This document shows positions 26,341-35,086 of a stretch of 64,000 nt of DNA, piece by piece. Each line of letters opens with the position of its first letter. Position 1 is the first letter of the stretch. Under the pieces are notes generated by a model. It was not told the origin of the DNA. It was given only the letters and a program-made list of their open reading frames with translations, and did not search any database. The position numbers were made by a program, and so were the translations under genes. This DNA is from Pseudoalteromonas sp. MM1 (GTDB taxonomy: Bacteria > Pseudomonadota > Gammaproteobacteria > Enterobacterales > Alteromonadaceae). The DNA lies in assembly GCF_030296835.1 (NCBI RefSeq), contig NZ_AP027923.1, positions 62,001 to 126,000 on the forward strand, written 5' to 3'.

Positions 26341-26623
26341 GATTATTTCTCCTATGTTTTCATATTCAAAATGAGGACAGTATTTACAGTAACTTTTGTA
26401 CTAACACTAACAGTGTAGGGTTAACCTAAATTGAATAGTAACGTCAGAGGAACATAGCTTTTATTTAATGCTTTCATTTAATACAAAAACAATAGGTATA
26501 ACTGATTTATAGCTATATACTCGCGCCGTTTTTTAGCCATTAAGGTTAATTTGTGGGGTTAGCGTATTTAGCTTTGCTCCTTGTTAAATTGTGCTGAGTG
26601 TCAGCCCATTTTTTGGAATATGT

Positions 26624-27478
26624 ATGAAAGACAAACTTATTGTGTTTTGGCAAAGCCATTCAGAAACCATTATCACTTTGGGTTACAAAGTGGTGTTAGC
26701 GTTGGCTATTTTAGTTGCGAGTGCACTTATTGCGCGCTCGGTTAAAAAAGCGATTAAAAACTCTAAGTCGCCATTAAAAAAGGTAGACGAAACACTTTTG
26801 CCGCTTCTATCGAGCATTGCGGGGTATTTAGTTTACATAATTGCTGGGCTGTTTATTTTAGATATTTTTGGCGTTAATACGGCAAGCTTAATAGCGCTAA
26901 TGGGCGCGGCGGGTTTAGCGATTGGTTTGGCGCTTAAAAATACTTTAAGTAATATTGCCGCTGGCATTATGCTACTCATACTTAGGCCATTTAAAATAGG
27001 CGATTTTGTAGATGCAAGCGGCACGCTTGGCACAGTGAACGAAATAAACTTATTTACGACCATTTTTAAAACCACCGACGGCCTTTATATCGCATCGCCT
27101 AACGGTAAAGTGTGGGGCGGCAACATTAAAAACTTTACCCGCAACGGTAAAAGGCGCATGGATATAGTGGTGGGGATTTCGTACGCCGACTCTATTGATG
27201 TAGGCTTAAATGTACTTAAAGAAATCGCCGAATCAGAAAGCCGATTACTCGCAGAGCCAGCGCCTAAAGTAATGGTTACCTCAATAGGCGAAAGCGCGGT
27301 GAACATACAATTACGTGCCTGGGCTGTAAATGGCGATTACTGGCAAACCGTGTGGGATTTAAATAAGCGCGTTAAAGAAGCCATAGAAGGTGCAGGGCTG
27401 AGCATTCCGTTCCCGCAGCGAACGCTGCATATATCTGAGTCGATGGCATCGGCAATAACGGTTAATAACGGTAAATAA
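26624..27478 (+). CDS. mscS: small-conductance mechanosensitive channel MscS
   Basis: Inner-membrane tension-gated channel that releases osmolytes on hypo-osmotic shock. 284 residues, nearly the same as E. coli MscS (286). Three helices (about 15-40, 62-84, 89-120); the pore helix TM3 contains GAAGLAIGLALKNTLSNIAAG, with the Gly/Ala packing pattern of MscS, followed by the beta domain with RPFKIGDFV and the C-terminal alpha/beta domain ending IPFPQRTLHI. I place the start at ATG 26624 (MKDKLIVFWQSH), not at the in-frame GTG 26591. A strong terminator follows. Confidence 0.93.
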   Translation: MKDKLIVFWQSHSETIITLGYKVVLALAILVASALIARSVKKAIKNSKSPLKKVDETLLPLLSSIAGYLVYIIAGLFILDIFGVNTASLIALMGAAGLAIGLALKNTLSNIAAGIMLLILRPFKIGDFVDASGTLGTVNEINLFTTIFKTTDGLYIASPNGKVWGGNIKNFTRNGKRRMDIVVGISYADSIDVGLNVLKEIAESESRLLAEPAPKVMVTSIGESAVNIQLRAWAVNGDYWQTVWDLNKRVKEAIEGAGLSIPFPQRTLHISESMASAITVNNGK

Positions 27479-27516
27479 AAAACGTTTAAACTCTATTAGC
27501 ATAAGCACAAATAAAT

Positions 27517-27543
27517 ATAGCGAGCCTTGGCTCGCTATTTTTG
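27517..27543 (+). terminator. rho-independent terminator after mscS
   Basis: Ten-bp stem ATAGCGAGCC / GGCTCGCTAT with a TT loop and five Ts. It lies between the convergent mscS and astB genes. Confidence 0.87.
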
Positions 27544-27569
27544 TATTAACCTTTGTGTTGGCTGAGGTA

Positions 27570-28916
27570 TTAACCTTCTAATTGAAAGTCGTACACTGAG
27601 CCTAAATTAAGCAGTTGGGTTAGTTCATCCAGTGCTTGGTAGCTTTCGGTTAATAAGGCTGAATCGGCAAAGTCGCTTGCGCCTAATCTATCGCGGTAGT
27701 TGCGTTTTGCCCAGTCACAAAGTTGGGTGTATTTAGTATCAGTTAAAATAACCGCTGGGTTTACTGCAGCAAGTTCTTGCTCGTTAAGGGCTACACGTAA
27801 ACGCAGGCAGGCAGGTCCGCCACCATTTTGCATACTTTGGCGCAGGTCAAAAAACTGCACTTGGTTTACTGGGTTATCGGCTAAAATCATTTCTTCAATG
27901 TAGGCGTTTACTGCGCTATTACGTTGGCACTCTTGTGGCGCTACTAATAACATTGAGCCATCATCTAGGCTTACTAATTGGCTATTAAATAAGTAACTGC
28001 TTACTGCATCGCTAATGCTTACTTTATCGGTAGGGACTTCAATTATGTATAGCTGTTTACTGCCGGTGTAGGCATCGCGAATTTCTTGCAGGGCATCTTG
28101 TTGGTTTAAAAATGCTTGCTGGTGGCAAAGCAGTACGTTTGCGTTACCTACTGCAATTACATCGTTATGAAACACGCCTTGATCTATAACATCTGGGTTT
28201 TGCTGCAGTAAAATTTGGCTCGATTCTTTTAAGTTATGTAATCGGCAAATGGCTTCTGAGGCTTCAAGTGTTTGCCTTGCAGGAAACTTAGCCGGTTTTG
28301 GTAGTTGGCTGTTAAAGGCACTTGCGCCAAATACAAACATTTCTAGGCCTTGCTCGCCGTGGCTGTCGCAAAGTCGGGTATGGTTAGCCGCGCCTTCGTC
28401 GCCAAAAAAGCCCTGATCGGGTAAATGCGTGTGGTGTGCAAAATAACTATCGTTATTAAACATGGCTTTTAGTAAGCGGGTAGTTGTAGCAGGCTCTAGC
28501 GAGCGATGAAACTTATTGTTTAAATTAGCTGAGGTAAAATGCACTTTGCCATCGAGGGTATCTGGCGAAGGTGAAACAGTAGCGGCATTGGCGGTCCACA
28601 TTGCAGAGGCCGAATAACACGCGCGCAATAAAATAGGGTCTGCTTTAAATGCTTTATGAATAACTTGCGAGTCGTTGCCGGTAAAACCTAGGCGACGTAG
28701 TACGTTTAAATCGGGGCGTGCGTGGGGCGCAAACACACCTTGTGTTAGGCCTTTGTCGTGCATGGCTTTCATTTTTTCAAGGCCCTGTAACACAGCTTCT
28801 TGAGGGTTTGAAAAACTTGCCGCATTATTTAACGAGGCAACGTTACCATACGATAAACCCGCATAGTTGTGAGTAGGGCCAACTAAGCCATCAAAATTTA
28901 CTTCTAAGGCGTGCAT
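27570..28916 (-). CDS. astB: N-succinylarginine dihydrolase AstB
   Basis: Second enzyme of the arginine succinyltransferase (AST) pathway: hydrolyses N2-succinylarginine to succinylornithine, CO2 and ammonia. 448 residues, like E. coli AstB (447). It opens [20 protein letters not shown] and contains the amidinotransferase-fold motifs [22 protein letters not shown] (catalytic His region) and [12 protein letters not shown] with the nucleophilic Cys. Start is ATG 28916 with TGGAACG upstream rather than the in-frame ATG 28931. No other ast gene is in the window, so the pathway genes are split. A short ORF lies 80 nt upstream on the same strand. Confidence 0.95.
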   Translation of the reverse strand: MHALEVNFDGLVGPTHNYAGLSYGNVASLNNAASFSNPQEAVLQGLEKMKAMHDKGLTQGVFAPHARPDLNVLRRLGFTGNDSQVIHKAFKADPILLRACYSASAMWTANAATVSPSPDTLDGKVHFTSANLNNKFHRSLEPATTTRLLKAMFNNDSYFAHHTHLPDQGFFGDEGAANHTRLCDSHGEQGLEMFVFGASAFNSQLPKPAKFPARQTLEASEAICRLHNLKESSQILLQQNPDVIDQGVFHNDVIAVGNANVLLCHQQAFLNQQDALQEIRDAYTGSKQLYIIEVPTDKVSISDAVSSYLFNSQLVSLDDGSMLLVAPQECQRNSAVNAYIEEMILADNPVNQVQFFDLRQSMQNGGGPACLRLRVALNEQELAAVNPAVILTDTKYTQLCDWAKRNYRDRLGASDFADSALLTESYQALDELTQLLNLGSVYDFQLEG

Positions 28917-28996
28917 ACACGTTCCAATCATATTGTTTTTAGTTACTTAACAATACAACGCAATGGCTGTGCTTGCAAAGCCTATAAATACTAAAT

Positions 28997-29116
28997 TTAT
29001 CGGCTGTAAACTCGCTCTTTGTCGCACGTAGTATGGGTATTGCTCGGATCGTTTACCTGCCATACGCTAATGTCTAAACGCCAGAGTAGGTAAAGGGTGT
29101 GGTATAGGTTAGCCAT
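28997..29116 (-). CDS. small ORF of 39 codons upstream of astB
   Basis: ATG at 29116 is preceded on the minus strand by AAGGAAAATACC, a strong ribosome site at good spacing, and the frame stays open for 39 residues, MANLYHTLYLLWRLDISVWQ followed by a polar tail ending in Arg. I do not recognise the family. It lies on the same strand as astB with an 80-nt gap, so it would be in the astB mRNA leader. It may be a real small protein or a leader peptide; Trp, Tyr and His are frequent, but there is no run of arginines that would suggest arginine attenuation. Confidence 0.42.
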   Translation of the reverse strand: MANLYHTLYLLWRLDISVWQVNDPSNTHTTCDKERVYSR

Positions 29117-29282
29117 GGTATTTTCCTTGAAAGTTTCACTGAACACATTTGTACTTTGGAAGAATTATGCCAACTGTTAATTGAATATTTTATGAATATA
29201 AATCAGTAATTTATTAAAACATTAAAAATAACTTTTTAGCGTTTAGCACTACTTTGGGGCTCAAGGGCTTAAAAATTGCACC

Positions 29283-29310
29283 AAAAAGCCACGCAGCAGG
29301 TGCGTGGCTT
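29283..29310 (-). terminator. rho-independent terminator after the yellow-like gene
   Basis: Minus-strand stem AAGCCACGC / GCGTGGCTT with a seven-base loop and a run of Ts, 19 nt after the stop. Confidence 0.82.
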
Positions 29311-29328
29311 ATGTTTTATACGCGGAAA

Positions 29329-30432
29329 TTAGCGCCCTACTTTACCCTTTACTAGCGGGTCGAACGACAGCACACTAAATTTCCCTTGGCTGGCATTTTT
29401 ACCGTTATTTAATACTGGCGAGCGATGTAGCTCATCTACGGTAAAATATATTTTATGATCGGCGCCATAACTAAAGCCATCAGGCCAGCTTAAGCGCTCG
29501 TCTTTAAATAATACCTGGTATTTACCACTTGGTTTTACTACGCCAATTGCGTCATTGGTTATGTCGGTAACATACACATTACCGCCGCCATCAACAATAA
29601 TACCGTCGGAAATGGGTTTAGTGCCGTAACGCGTTACTTTACTCTCAAGGGTGCTTGCACTCAGGCTTTTATTGTTAATGTCGCTGGTGGCAATACGGTA
29701 AACCGACGTGCCAGACATAGAGCCAAAGTAAAGCCACTGTTCGCTTGGGTCGAGCGTGATGGGGTTTACGCCTAAACGTGCTGGTTGGCCGCCTAGTTTC
29801 ATGGTGCGCCCTTCAATGACCATATCGATGTTTTCGGCTGTGGTGTATGGGCTATTTTGTAATACTCTGCGCGCCTCACCTGTTTTTAAATTTACGGTAA
29901 TAATAGCGGCTTGGCTGCCTTGTGCGGTGTCGGCAATGTATACAACACCGTGTTTATTATCGATGACTAAATCGTTTAAAAACGAGGTGTCGGTAATGGT
30001 GGGTTTAGCTAAGTAAATTATTTTATGCAGCTGCTCTTTATTGGTATCCCAACCGACTAAACGCCCAGCATGATCAGGGCCTGATGTATCAAGCATCCAT
30101 AACACGCCATCAGCAGATACATTTATGCCAAGCACATCGTAAAACCCTTTGCCGTTTTTATACGCGTATGCCCATTCTTCATTAGGGTAGGGTTTGGTGG
30201 TGCCATCGCTTAATAGCTCCATAATTTTTTGCTTTTGGCCGTAAAAACCATGTATCGATAAAAACTTACGACCCGATGGCGTAATAGCAATGTTACCCGG
30301 TGGGTGCTGCGCATCGAATGTAGCAACTGTTTTTAAATCAGCATTTTGATTAGCGGTATTAGCAAACACACTGCTGGTTAAAAACGCGGTGCTGCAGGCT
30401 GCAACTAAAAGTAATTTTTTAATCTCGATCAT
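29329..30432 (-). CDS. secreted Yellow/major-royal-jelly-like beta-propeller protein
   Basis: Exported protein of 367 residues with a signal peptide (about 1-24, ending VFA). It matches bacterial members of the Yellow/MRJP and SMP-30-like propeller group: VATFDAQHPPGNIAITPSGR near the start, WMLDTSGPDHAGRLVGWD, DLVIDNKHGVVYIADT, YFGSMSGTSVYRI and a late DGFSYGADHKIYF. Insect relatives include dopachrome-converting enzymes; the role in bacteria is unknown. Its start is 2 nt after the stop of the alcohol dehydrogenase-like gene, so the two are an operon, possibly controlled by the divergent LysR gene (31559). Confidence 0.78.
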   Translation of the reverse strand: MIEIKKLLLVAACSTAFLTSSVFANTANQNADLKTVATFDAQHPPGNIAITPSGRKFLSIHGFYGQKQKIMELLSDGTTKPYPNEEWAYAYKNGKGFYDVLGINVSADGVLWMLDTSGPDHAGRLVGWDTNKEQLHKIIYLAKPTITDTSFLNDLVIDNKHGVVYIADTAQGSQAAIITVNLKTGEARRVLQNSPYTTAENIDMVIEGRTMKLGGQPARLGVNPITLDPSEQWLYFGSMSGTSVYRIATSDINNKSLSASTLESKVTRYGTKPISDGIIVDGGGNVYVTDITNDAIGVVKPSGKYQVLFKDERLSWPDGFSYGADHKIYFTVDELHRSPVLNNGKNASQGKFSVLSFDPLVKGKVGR

Positions 30433-30434
30433 GT

Positions 30435-31445
30435 TTAAAAGCCTTCTAAAACAAGTTTACCGCGTGAGGTGTGCGATTCTAAAATTTGGTGCGCTTTATA
30501 TAAATTAGCGGCGTTTATTGGGCCTAAATTTTGCCCAAGCGTGGTTTTAAGTGTACCTGAGTCTATCAGCTCACTAATTTCATTAAGTAAGGTGTGCTGC
30601 GCTGTTATATCGGCGGTAGTAAATAGCGAGCGGGTAAACATAAACTCCCAATGCACCGATATACACTTACGCTTAAATTTTAAAATATCGAACGATGTAG
30701 GGTCGTCTATTAGCGCAAATTTACCTTGGGGTTTTATACACTCCACTATTTGGTCTTGATATTGGTCGGTATGGGTTAAGCCAATAACGTAATCAAACTC
30801 AGCTAAATCCAGTTCTTTGCGCTGCTCGTTTAAGTTTTTAGAATGATCGAGCACATGATCGGCACCTAACTCTTTAAGCCAGGTTACGCTTTGCTCGCGT
30901 GATGCAGTACCTACCACGTTTAGCCCAGTAAGTTGCTTGGCAAGCTGTACTAAAATAGAGCCAACACCACCTGCGGCGCCAATAACTAAAATAGATTGCT
31001 GAGTATTATGCTTATTTTTAGGCACTTGCAGGCGGTCAAACAGCATTTCGTAGGCGGTAATACTGGTTAGCGGCAGCGCTGCGGCTTGTGCGTCGGTTAA
31101 TGTTTTAGGCGCAAGGCCTACAATACGTTCATCAACTAATTGAAATTGCGCATTACTGCCTTGGCGCGATAAATCGCCGGCGTAAAATACACGATCCCCC
31201 ACATTAAATAACGAAACCGACTCGCCAACGGCTTTTACAACGCCTACACCGTCCCAGCCTAATACTTTGTAGCCTTGCTCTGGCGCTACATTTGCACGTA
31301 TTTTTGTATCTACAGGGTTTACCGAAATAGCCTTTACTTCAATAAGTAGGTCGTGCCCGGTGGCGGTTGGGGTATCAAGTTCAATTGCTTGTATAGAGGT
31401 TGCTGTAAGCGTTTTTGTGTTTTTGGTGTAGCCAAATGCTTTCAT
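30435..31445 (-). CDS. zinc-independent quinone-oxidoreductase-like MDR dehydrogenase
   Basis: Medium-chain dehydrogenase/reductase of 336 residues. The catalytic GroES-like domain (about 1-130) includes VKAISVNPVDTKIRANVAPE and LGWDGVGVVKAVG; the Rossmann domain (about 135-290) has VIGAAGGVGSILVQLAKQL. Residues at the catalytic-zinc positions are not the usual Cys/His, as in the YhdH/quinone oxidoreductase branch (ZADH-like family). It is the first gene of a two-gene operon with the yellow-like protein and reads away from a LysR gene, a typical regulator-target layout. It probably reduces a quinone or alpha,beta-unsaturated carbonyl with NADPH. Confidence 0.85.
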   Translation of the reverse strand: MKAFGYTKNTKTLTATSIQAIELDTPTATGHDLLIEVKAISVNPVDTKIRANVAPEQGYKVLGWDGVGVVKAVGESVSLFNVGDRVFYAGDLSRQGSNAQFQLVDERIVGLAPKTLTDAQAAALPLTSITAYEMLFDRLQVPKNKHNTQQSILVIGAAGGVGSILVQLAKQLTGLNVVGTASREQSVTWLKELGADHVLDHSKNLNEQRKELDLAEFDYVIGLTHTDQYQDQIVECIKPQGKFALIDDPTSFDILKFKRKCISVHWEFMFTRSLFTTADITAQHTLLNEISELIDSGTLKTTLGQNLGPINAANLYKAHQILESHTSRGKLVLEGF

Positions 31446-31558
31446 GTGCGTTCCTGATGATTTTAACTAAGTGTTTTTAACTTATAAGCACTATAGCTCA
31501 GTTGAAAAATAGAAAAAGACATGAAAAACTAAAGCACTTTCAAATTTTAATTGAAAAT

Positions 31559-32458
31559 ATGCGATCATTTAACGATATTCAAACTTTTATAGATGTAGCT
31601 AGTTGCGGCAGTATTTCTGAAGCCGCACGGCAAAACGCGCAAACCCCAGCGGCGGTAAGTGCAGCTATTAAGCGCCTAGAAAAAGATTTAGGAAACGTGC
31701 TGTTTATTCGTTCTACCCGCAGCTTACGATTAAGTGTGGCAGGGGAGCAGTTTTTAAGTTACGCCAAAGATTCACTTTCGCTTATTCAACAAGGTGTAGC
31801 CGCAGTGCAAACTGTAGTAGGCGAAGTAACAGGAACGCTACAGGTATCGGCCCCGTGCGATTTAGGGCGTAATAAACTAAGTGAATGGCTTAATGAGTTT
31901 TTAGCGCAATACCCGCATGTAAAACTTAAACTGCATTTAAGTGACGAAGTAAGCGACATTTACAGCCAATCAATTGATATTGCACTGCGCTTTGGTGTAC
32001 CAAAAGATTCGCAGTTAATTGCAGCGCCACTTTTTTTAAATAATGCGCGTATTTTAGTGGCCTCTGCTGAGTATGTAGCAAAAAATGGATTGCTTACACA
32101 CCCCCTTAACTTAACGCAGCACACCACTATTACGTTTATGCGCTTTGGTGAGGTGTTTAAAGAGTGGCGATTTTATAAAAATGGCGCGGTGCAAAAAGTG
32201 CAGCTAAATTGCCAACACATAGTAAACGATGGCGAAATGGTGAGGCGCTGGGCGCTAGAGGGCAAAGGCATTGCGTATAAGTCGTACTTGGATGTAATTG
32301 ATAATTTAGCAAGCGGGGAGCTCGTTCATTTATGCCCACAGTGGCAAAGCGATCCACTACCGCTTTATATGATGTACGCCGACCGGCGCCAAATGACCCC
32401 GGTGATCACGGCATTTAGGGCGTTTATTCAACAAAAAATAACCGCGTTAGTTGGCTAA
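31559..32458 (+). CDS. LysR-family transcriptional regulator
   Basis: LysR regulator of 299 residues. The HTH domain (about 1-60) starts MRSFNDIQTFIDVASCGSIS and contains QTPAAVSAAIKRLEKDLG; the ligand-binding domain (about 88-290) is of the CrgA-like type (DVALRFG is present here as DIALRFG). I choose ATG 31559; the upstream in-frame TTG 31502 would add 19 lysine-rich residues. It is divergent from the MDR dehydrogenase/yellow-like operon, which it likely controls. Its 3' end overlaps the convergent ohrR gene by 12 nt. Confidence 0.84.
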   Translation: MRSFNDIQTFIDVASCGSISEAARQNAQTPAAVSAAIKRLEKDLGNVLFIRSTRSLRLSVAGEQFLSYAKDSLSLIQQGVAAVQTVVGEVTGTLQVSAPCDLGRNKLSEWLNEFLAQYPHVKLKLHLSDEVSDIYSQSIDIALRFGVPKDSQLIAAPLFLNNARILVASAEYVAKNGLLTHPLNLTQHTTITFMRFGEVFKEWRFYKNGAVQKVQLNCQHIVNDGEMVRRWALEGKGIAYKSYLDVIDNLASGELVHLCPQWQSDPLPLYMMYADRRQMTPVITAFRAFIQQKITALVG

Positions 32459-32905
32459 CTCATCGTCACTTTTAGCATTTAAATCGTTTACCACTAAATC
32501 AAGCAGCTGCATAAGCTGTTTAGCTTGCGTAGGGTCTACACTTTCAAACTTACATAATATATTTTTTGGAATATCAGCGGCTTCGTTTTTAAGGGCTTGT
32601 CCACTTTGGGTAAGCTGAATTAGGCGTTTACGCTTATCGTGTTCGTCTTTAATAACAGCCAGCAGAGACTTTTCGGTCATTTTTTTGAGTATTTGGGTCA
32701 TAGCGCCGCCGTCAATAGCGGTTTTATCTATTAGCTGCGCGATGGTTATTTGGTCTTGCTCCCACAGCGCCATCATTACTACATACTGCGGATACGTTAA
32801 GTTAAGCGCAGCCAAAGGCTCACGGTAAGCGCGAGCAATGCTATTTGATGCCATATATAGCCTATGACACAGCTGATTTTTTAATTTTAATTGCTCAAAT
32901 GACAT
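32447..32905 (-). CDS. ohrR: peroxide-sensing MarR-family repressor OhrR
   Basis: MarR-type repressor of 152 residues. The N-terminus LKLKNQLCHRLYMASNSIAR places Cys13 at the position of the redox-sensing cysteine of OhrR (C22 in Xanthomonas OhrR), and a second cysteine (C118) is available for a disulfide, as in two-cysteine OhrR. LTYPQYVVMMALWE and DKRKRLIQLTQSGQ are the winged-helix segments. It is divergent from ohr, and palindromic sites lie between them. It should repress ohr until oxidised by organic hydroperoxides. The gene's 3' end overlaps that of the convergent LysR gene. Confidence 0.9.
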   Translation of the reverse strand: MSFEQLKLKNQLCHRLYMASNSIARAYREPLAALNLTYPQYVVMMALWEQDQITIAQLIDKTAIDGGAMTQILKKMTEKSLLAVIKDEHDKRKRLIQLTQSGQALKNEAADIPKNILCKFESVDPTQAKQLMQLLDLVVNDLNAKSDDELAN

Positions 32906-32953
32906 ACCTAACTCCTAGTGCGTTAATACTTTAAACTCAAAAAAACATTTTAA

Positions 32954-33010
32954 TTTGCATGCAAAATATTTGCAATCTCTAATTACTTGGCCTATTATTT
33001 TGCACGCAAA
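32954..33010 (+). promoter_or_regulatory. ohr promoter with two OhrR-like operators
   Basis: -35 TTGCAA (32970-32975) and -10 TATTAT (32993-32998) with a 17-bp spacer. Two near-identical palindromes, TTTGCATGCAAA (32954-32965) and TTTGCACGCAAA (32999-33010), flank the promoter. They are probable OhrR sites. Confidence 0.68.
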
Positions 33011-33041
33011 CTAAATTAATTGATAAACTTTGGAGTTCACT

Positions 33042-33470
33042 ATGAATGTATTACAAAACGTTGCCTACACAGCAAAAGCAACTGCAACCGGTGGCCGTGA
33101 AGGTGTAGCTAAATCTGACGATGGCCGTTTAGATGTAAAACTATCAACCCCAAAAGGGCTAGGTGGCGACGACGGACAAGGCACAAACCCAGAGCAATTA
33201 TTTGCAGCAGGTTATGCAGCGTGTTTTATTGGCGCACTAAAATTTGTAGCCGGTAGCGAAAAAATTGCGCTACCAAGTGATACACACATTAATTCTGAAG
33301 TCTCTATTGGCGCGATTGAAGGTGGTTTTGGTATTGCAGTTAAATTAGCTGTATCACTCGGTGATATGGATAAAACAGCAGCGCAAGAGCTGGTAAATAA
33401 AGCACACCAAGTATGCCCATACTCAAACGCTACTCGCGGTAACATTGAAGTAGAGCTTTCGGTTATTTAA
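33042..33470 (+). CDS. ohr: organic hydroperoxide resistance protein Ohr
   Basis: Thiol peroxidase of the Ohr/OsmC family, 142 residues, which reduces fatty-acid and other organic hydroperoxides with lipoylated proteins. The reactive Cys61 sits in GYAACFIGALKF and the resolving Cys125 in AHQVCPYSNATRGN; spacing equals that of known Ohr. The start is ATG 33042, with a TTGGAG ribosome site; the TTG in that site is not the start. Divergent from ohrR with paired palindromes in between, and followed by a strong terminator. Confidence 0.95.
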   Translation: MNVLQNVAYTAKATATGGREGVAKSDDGRLDVKLSTPKGLGGDDGQGTNPEQLFAAGYAACFIGALKFVAGSEKIALPSDTHINSEVSIGAIEGGFGIAVKLAVSLGDMDKTAAQELVNKAHQVCPYSNATRGNIEVELSVI

Positions 33471-33495
33471 TTTACTAATTAGTTAACGCTTTAAC

Positions 33496-33525
33496 AGCCC
33501 AGTGGTTTTGCCACTGGGCTTTTTT
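33496..33525 (+). terminator. rho-independent terminator after ohr
   Basis: AGCCCAGTGG / CCACTGGGCT stem with a five-base loop and six Ts, 26 nt after the stop. Confidence 0.9.
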
Positions 33526-33573
33526 GTGCGCTGAAATTTAGCAAAGTTCATATTAATTAAACTCCTCTAAAAA

Positions 33574-33593
33574 ATATACGGAAAATCGTATAT
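33574..33593 (+). promoter_or_regulatory. ArsR operator-like palindrome
   Basis: ATATACG-N6-CGTATAT, a perfect 7-bp inverted repeat, lies 61 nt upstream of the arsR start and is followed by a second ATATAT half-site. Expected target of the ArsR-family repressor it precedes. Confidence 0.6.
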
Positions 33594-33654
33594 TCACTAT
33601 TTCATATATTCTCGTTTTGTTTTATTGTATGCACATTAACTAAACGAGGATGCT

Positions 33655-34008
33655 ATGGAACAACTCAACCCACTTCAATTTTACAAATGCTTAGCCGACG
33701 ATACGCGCTTAAAAGCCATGTTATTAATTAGCCATGAGCAAGAGCTATGTGTGTGTGAGCTTGTTGCTGCACTTGAACTTAGCCAACCTAAAGTGTCGCG
33801 CCACTTAGCACAGCTTAGGCAATGTGGCTTATTGAGCGACCGTAAGCAAAATCAATGGGTGTACTACAGCATTAATAAAGCCCTGCCAGAGTGGGCTCTT
33901 AGTGTACTAACACAAACCAAAGATGAAAATTCTGCGTTTTATAACGACGATTTAAATCGACTCAATGCAATGGGTAATCGCCCTGAGCGTGCAGCAAGCT
34001 GCTGTTAA
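33655..34008 (+). CDS. arsR: ArsR-family arsenic-responsive repressor
   Basis: Winged-helix metalloregulator of 117 residues. The recognition region [20 protein letters not shown] is typical ArsR/SmtB; the As(III) site ELCVCEL (C32, C34) matches the E. coli ArsR trivalent arsenic site, and a Cys-Cys pair ends the protein. It heads an arsR-gapdh-arsJ operon (38 nt to the next gene). The palindrome at 33574-33593 is its probable operator, so the operon is induced by arsenic. An ACGAGGATGCT ribosome site precedes ATG 33655. Confidence 0.92.
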   Translation: MEQLNPLQFYKCLADDTRLKAMLLISHEQELCVCELVAALELSQPKVSRHLAQLRQCGLLSDRKQNQWVYYSINKALPEWALSVLTQTKDENSAFYNDDLNRLNAMGNRPERAASCC

Positions 34009-34046
34009 TTAAGCAAATTGATATAACTTTACTAAAGGTATTTATT

Positions 34047-35057
34047 ATGACAATTAAAGTAGGTATTAACGGCTTTGGCCGTATGGGACGTTTAACACTG
34101 CGCGCAGCACTTGAGTGGCCAGAAGTAGAATTTATTAAAGTAAACGATGTTGCAGGCGATGCTAAAACACATGCCCATTTATTAGAGTTTGACTCAGTAC
34201 ACGGGCGTTTAGCGCACAGCGTTACAGCAAACGAGAATAGCTTTAGTGTGGGTAAACACACTATTGCCGTTACCAATAACAAGACCATTAGCGATACCGA
34301 TTGGTCTGATTGCGATGTAGTAATAGAAGCCAGCGGTAAAATGAAAACCACAGAGCTGTTAAATCAATATTTAGCACAAGGTGTTAAGCGCGTTGTGGTA
34401 ACCGCACCAGTAAAAGAAGACGGCATTTTAAATGTGGTTATGGGTGTTAACGATGATTTATATAACCCAGATGAGCACAAAATTGTTACAGCGGCTTCGT
34501 GTACTACTAACTGTTTAGCGCCAATTGTAAAAGTACTACAAGAAAAAGTAGGCATTAAGCACGGCTCAATGACCACTATTCACGATATTACCAATACCCA
34601 AACTATTATTGATGCGCCACATAAAGACTTACGTCGTGCTCGTTCGTGCGGTACTAGTTTAATACCCACCACAACCGGTAGCGCAACAGCCATTACGCAT
34701 ATATTCCCTGAGCTTAAAGGTAAGTTAAATGGGCATGCCGTGCGCGTACCTTTAACTAACGCATCAATTACCGACTGTGTATTTGAGCTTGAGCGTGGTG
34801 TAACAGCAACTGAGGTGAATGAATGGTTTGCTCAAGCGTCTAAAAACGAGCTTGCAGGTGTATTAGGTTACGAAGAAAAACCGCTGGTATCGATTGATTA
34901 CAAAACCGATCCACGTAGTAGCATTATTGATGCGCTATCTACCATGGTTATTAATAATACCCAGCTTAAATTATACGCTTGGTACGATAACGAATGGGGC
35001 TACGCTAATCGTACCGCCGAGCTTATGCTTAAAGTTGCTAAAAGCGACTTGGTTTAA
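34047..35057 (+). CDS. ArsJ-associated glyceraldehyde-3-phosphate dehydrogenase
   Basis: GAPDH-fold enzyme of 336 residues. NAD-binding [11 protein letters not shown] (about 7-17), catalytic [10 protein letters not shown] with Cys152 and His179, and C-terminal [11 protein letters not shown]. Located between arsR and arsJ, it is the special GAPDH that uses arsenate to make 1-arseno-3-phosphoglycerate, which ArsJ then exports. It is distinct from a housekeeping gap by context; the sequence alone would not tell the two apart with certainty. Thirty nt separate it from arsJ. Confidence 0.92.
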   Translation: MTIKVGINGFGRMGRLTLRAALEWPEVEFIKVNDVAGDAKTHAHLLEFDSVHGRLAHSVTANENSFSVGKHTIAVTNNKTISDTDWSDCDVVIEASGKMKTTELLNQYLAQGVKRVVVTAPVKEDGILNVVMGVNDDLYNPDEHKIVTAASCTTNCLAPIVKVLQEKVGIKHGSMTTIHDITNTQTIIDAPHKDLRRARSCGTSLIPTTTGSATAITHIFPELKGKLNGHAVRVPLTNASITDCVFELERGVTATEVNEWFAQASKNELAGVLGYEEKPLVSIDYKTDPRSSIIDALSTMVINNTQLKLYAWYDNEWGYANRTAELMLKVAKSDLV

Positions 35058-35086
35058 CCATTTATAAGGTTTAAAGGGCTTTACCC

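Larger units (their letters stand above)
28917..29328. other. 412-bp region between astB and the yellow-like gene
   Basis: Holds the 39-codon ORF (28997-29116) and a minus-strand terminator (29283-29310). The remaining AT-rich part (about 29130-29260) probably carries the astB promoter; no convincing hexamer pair was found. Confidence 0.5.
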
